Both the position numbers and the translations under genes were made by a program. DNA of 8,027 bases from assembly GCA_024227975.1 (NCBI GenBank), contig JAAETV010000179.1, positions 1-8,027 on the forward strand, written 5' to 3'. This stretch comes from Actinomycetes bacterium (lineage in GTDB: Bacteria; Actinomycetota; Acidimicrobiia; Acidimicrobiales; SZUA-35). Of this stretch, positions 6,823-8,027 are shown piece by piece. The notes under the pieces are model-generated. The model saw only the letters and a list, made by a program, of their open reading frames with translations, made no database searches and was not told the DNA's origin. Numbering within the stretch: the stretch's first letter is position 1; every line of letters starts with the position of its first letter.

Positions 6823-8027
6823 GAGGCCACCGGGAACTCGGCCACGATGGCCTCAGCCTCAGCCTCGATCGTGGCCGCATCGACCAGGCCAGCGGCATCG
6901 GCGGTGAGGACGCTGACCCATGTCTCGACGATGTCGTCGGCGGCCCCGCTGCGGTAGAGCGTCTCGGTGAGCTCGACGGTGGCCTCGTCAACCATGGCTT
7001 CGAACGTATCGTTGGCTAGGAAGCGGCTGGCCAGCACATTGCTCCCGCCTCCCCCTAGGCCACCTGCTCCTGGGCCGCCTGCTCCCGCTTCCGGGCCACC
7101 TTCGGGTGGGGCAGGGCGTTCACCGGTGGCGCCGTCCAGTCCGGCCGCACCCGGTCCAATGCCACCTGGACCGACTCCACCCGGACCGGCGCCGGGCCCA
7201 CCGGCCACGTTGGCGGTATTGAAGGCCAGGTTATGGTCCCAGGCAACAACCGTGAACTGCTGGGAGTCGTAGTCGTAGTGGAGATACGAGTTGTTTCCCC
7301 GGCCGTCGATGTCATCGGCGTTGGCGATCAGGTCCTGGAAGGCCAGATAAGTGGCGAAGGAGTCGATGTCGAGCCAGTCACCGAGATCGGCGGCGAAGGT
7401 GGCGTCGTCGCTGTTGTTCACGAAGTCGAGGAAGTCGATGAGCGGCTCATAGTCGTCCTCACCGGCCTTGATGTCGAACACTTCGGTGTAGGCCTCCTCA
7501 TCATCGCCCCGATAGGTGTAGTCGCCTTCGCTGTCGGCCTTGTAGAGCACGGCCTCATCGGCGTCGAAGTTGTCGTCCTCCCACACCTCGTCGGGATGCT
7601 CGATGGCCAGGCGCAGTTCGGTGTCGCCCCCGTTGACCGTGAACGAGGTGGCGATCCCCTCCTCGGTGGCCAGCCCGGCCAGCCCGAGTAGCTCCAGTGC
7701 CACCGCTTCGTTCATCGCTGTCTCAGTCGAGTTGGACCGGATCACGAGATCTCGGTAGCCCTGGTAGTTCTGGTCGTCGACATACTTGTCGAGCTTGATG
7801 AGCCACGGAAGATCCTCAGGGTTGCCTGCCGTCTCCGACGTCACCGAGAACAGTGACGAGTTGCCCTTCAGCCGCACACCGACATCGACGAACGTCGTCC
7901 CGTCGATGGTGATGGTGGCATCGATCCAGTCCTTCTCACCGCTGGTTTCGTAGGTCACGATCATCTCATCGTAGGCATCGGTGTCGAACGTGATGTCGAT
8001 GTCGTGCACGACGCTGCTGTCGAACAA
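6819..8027 (-). CDS. CotH-family secreted protein kinase, 5' end outside window
   Basis: The frame runs off the right edge, leaving 402 C-terminal residues. The first visible residues (FDSSVVHDIDITF) match the start of a CotH domain, and relatives carry a signal peptide just before this point, so the missing part is probably short. The TTG at the edge should not be taken as the start. Visible CotH-like motifs are VRLKGNSS (51-58), NEAVALELLGLAGL, AVLYKAD (159-165), ADDIDGRGNNSYLHYD and the metal-binding VAWDHNLAF with Asp264 (numbered from the edge). Bacillus CotH phosphorylates spore-coat proteins on serine with a reduced kinase fold; most relatives in non-sporulating bacteria have unknown substrates. 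A Gly/Pro/Ala-rich insert follows the WDHN motif at about 276-329. The protein is strongly acidic, consistent with export. The stop overlaps the response-regulator start, making it the upstream member of a CotH-regulator-kinase operon. Confidence 0.88.
   Translation of the reverse strand: MFDSSVVHDIDITFDTDAYDEMIVTYETSGEKDWIDATITIDGTTFVDVGVRLKGNSSLFSVTSETAGNPEDLPWLIKLDKYVDDQNYQGYRDLVIRSNSTETAMNEAVALELLGLAGLATEEGIATSFTVNGGDTELRLAIEHPDEVWEDDNFDADEAVLYKADSEGDYTYRGDDEEAYTEVFDIKAGEDDYEPLIDFLDFVNNSDDATFAADLGDWLDIDSFATYLAFQDLIANADDIDGRGNNSYLHYDYDSQQFTVVAWDHNLAFNTANVAGGPGAGPGGVGPGGIGPGAAGLDGATGERPAPPEGGPEAGAGGPGAGGLGGGGSNVLASRFLANDTFEAMVDEATVELTETLYRSGAADDIVETWVSVLTADAAGLVDAATIEAEAEAIVAEFPVAS
7041..7202 (-). 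other. Gly/Pro/Ala-rich low-complexity insert in the CotH protein
   Basis: About 54 codons encode an almost purely Gly, Pro and Ala stretch with a few acidic residues, including irregular repeats such as GPGGVGPGGIGPG and a GLGGGGS end. It separates the WDHN metal-binding motif from the following helix (NVLASRFLAND). The reading frame is open throughout and resumes recognisable CotH sequence, so it is a disordered loop and not an assembly fault. Confidence 0.8.

Noticed and set aside
7233..7691. 152-residue plus-strand frame rich in Val and Gly opposite the CotH gene
   Set aside because: It mirrors the Asp/Asn-rich CotH coding strand and has no independent support.
8025..8027. TTG at the right edge as the CotH start codon
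   Set aside because: The visible protein begins right at the CotH domain with no signal peptide, and the open frame reaches the edge, so the real start is almost certainly outside.
4715..8027. CotH as evidence of a spore-forming Firmicute
   Set aside because: CotH-family proteins occur widely in non-sporulating bacteria, and the high GC content and gene style do not fit Bacillus.

Overview
The window is about 8 kb of high-GC DNA, densely coding on both strands. It holds seven protein genes, no intergenic gap longer than about 100 bp, GTG starts at three of the six start codons inside the window, and 4-bp stop/start overlaps between neighbours. I see no tRNA, rRNA, insertion sequence, integrase, CRISPR array or prophage gene. 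The G/C-rich third positions, the possible leaderless start and the actinobacterial-style sensor kinase suggest a chromosomal segment from an actinobacterium. Something like an Acidimicrobiia or other environmental lineage is possible, but that placement is inferred from style and not from a marker gene.

Left part (1-1998): a plus-strand gene for a glutathione-S-transferase-fold protein with an unusually long C-terminal extension faces a minus-strand gene for a stand-alone class I glutamine amidotransferase. They converge across 54 bp. The amidotransferase has an intact Cys-His-Glu triad but no synthetase partner here.

Middle (1999-4718): a 96-bp divergent promoter region separates the amidotransferase from a plus-strand pair. 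The first gene encodes a YtcJ-like metal-dependent amidohydrolase. The second encodes a CobW/COG0523 GTPase of the metallochaperone type. Their reading frames overlap at GTGA, so the second is probably translated by reinitiation after the first. The attractive inference is that the GTPase delivers metal to the amidohydrolase. The amidohydrolase has no Shine-Dalgarno but has a TAnnnT hexamer at leaderless spacing.

Right part (4715-8027): a minus-strand operon read from right to left encodes a CotH-type secreted or surface protein kinase (5' end beyond the window), an OmpR-type response regulator and a membrane sensor histidine kinase. Both junctions are 4-bp overlaps (ATGA, then GTGA). The histidine kinase and the CobW gene end tail to tail and share a CTAG, so both stop codons lie in the same four bases.

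The two gene associations most worth following are amidohydrolase with COG0523 GTPase, and CotH kinase with a two-component system. The individual families are known. What appears less described is the specific pairing and what each pair acts on.
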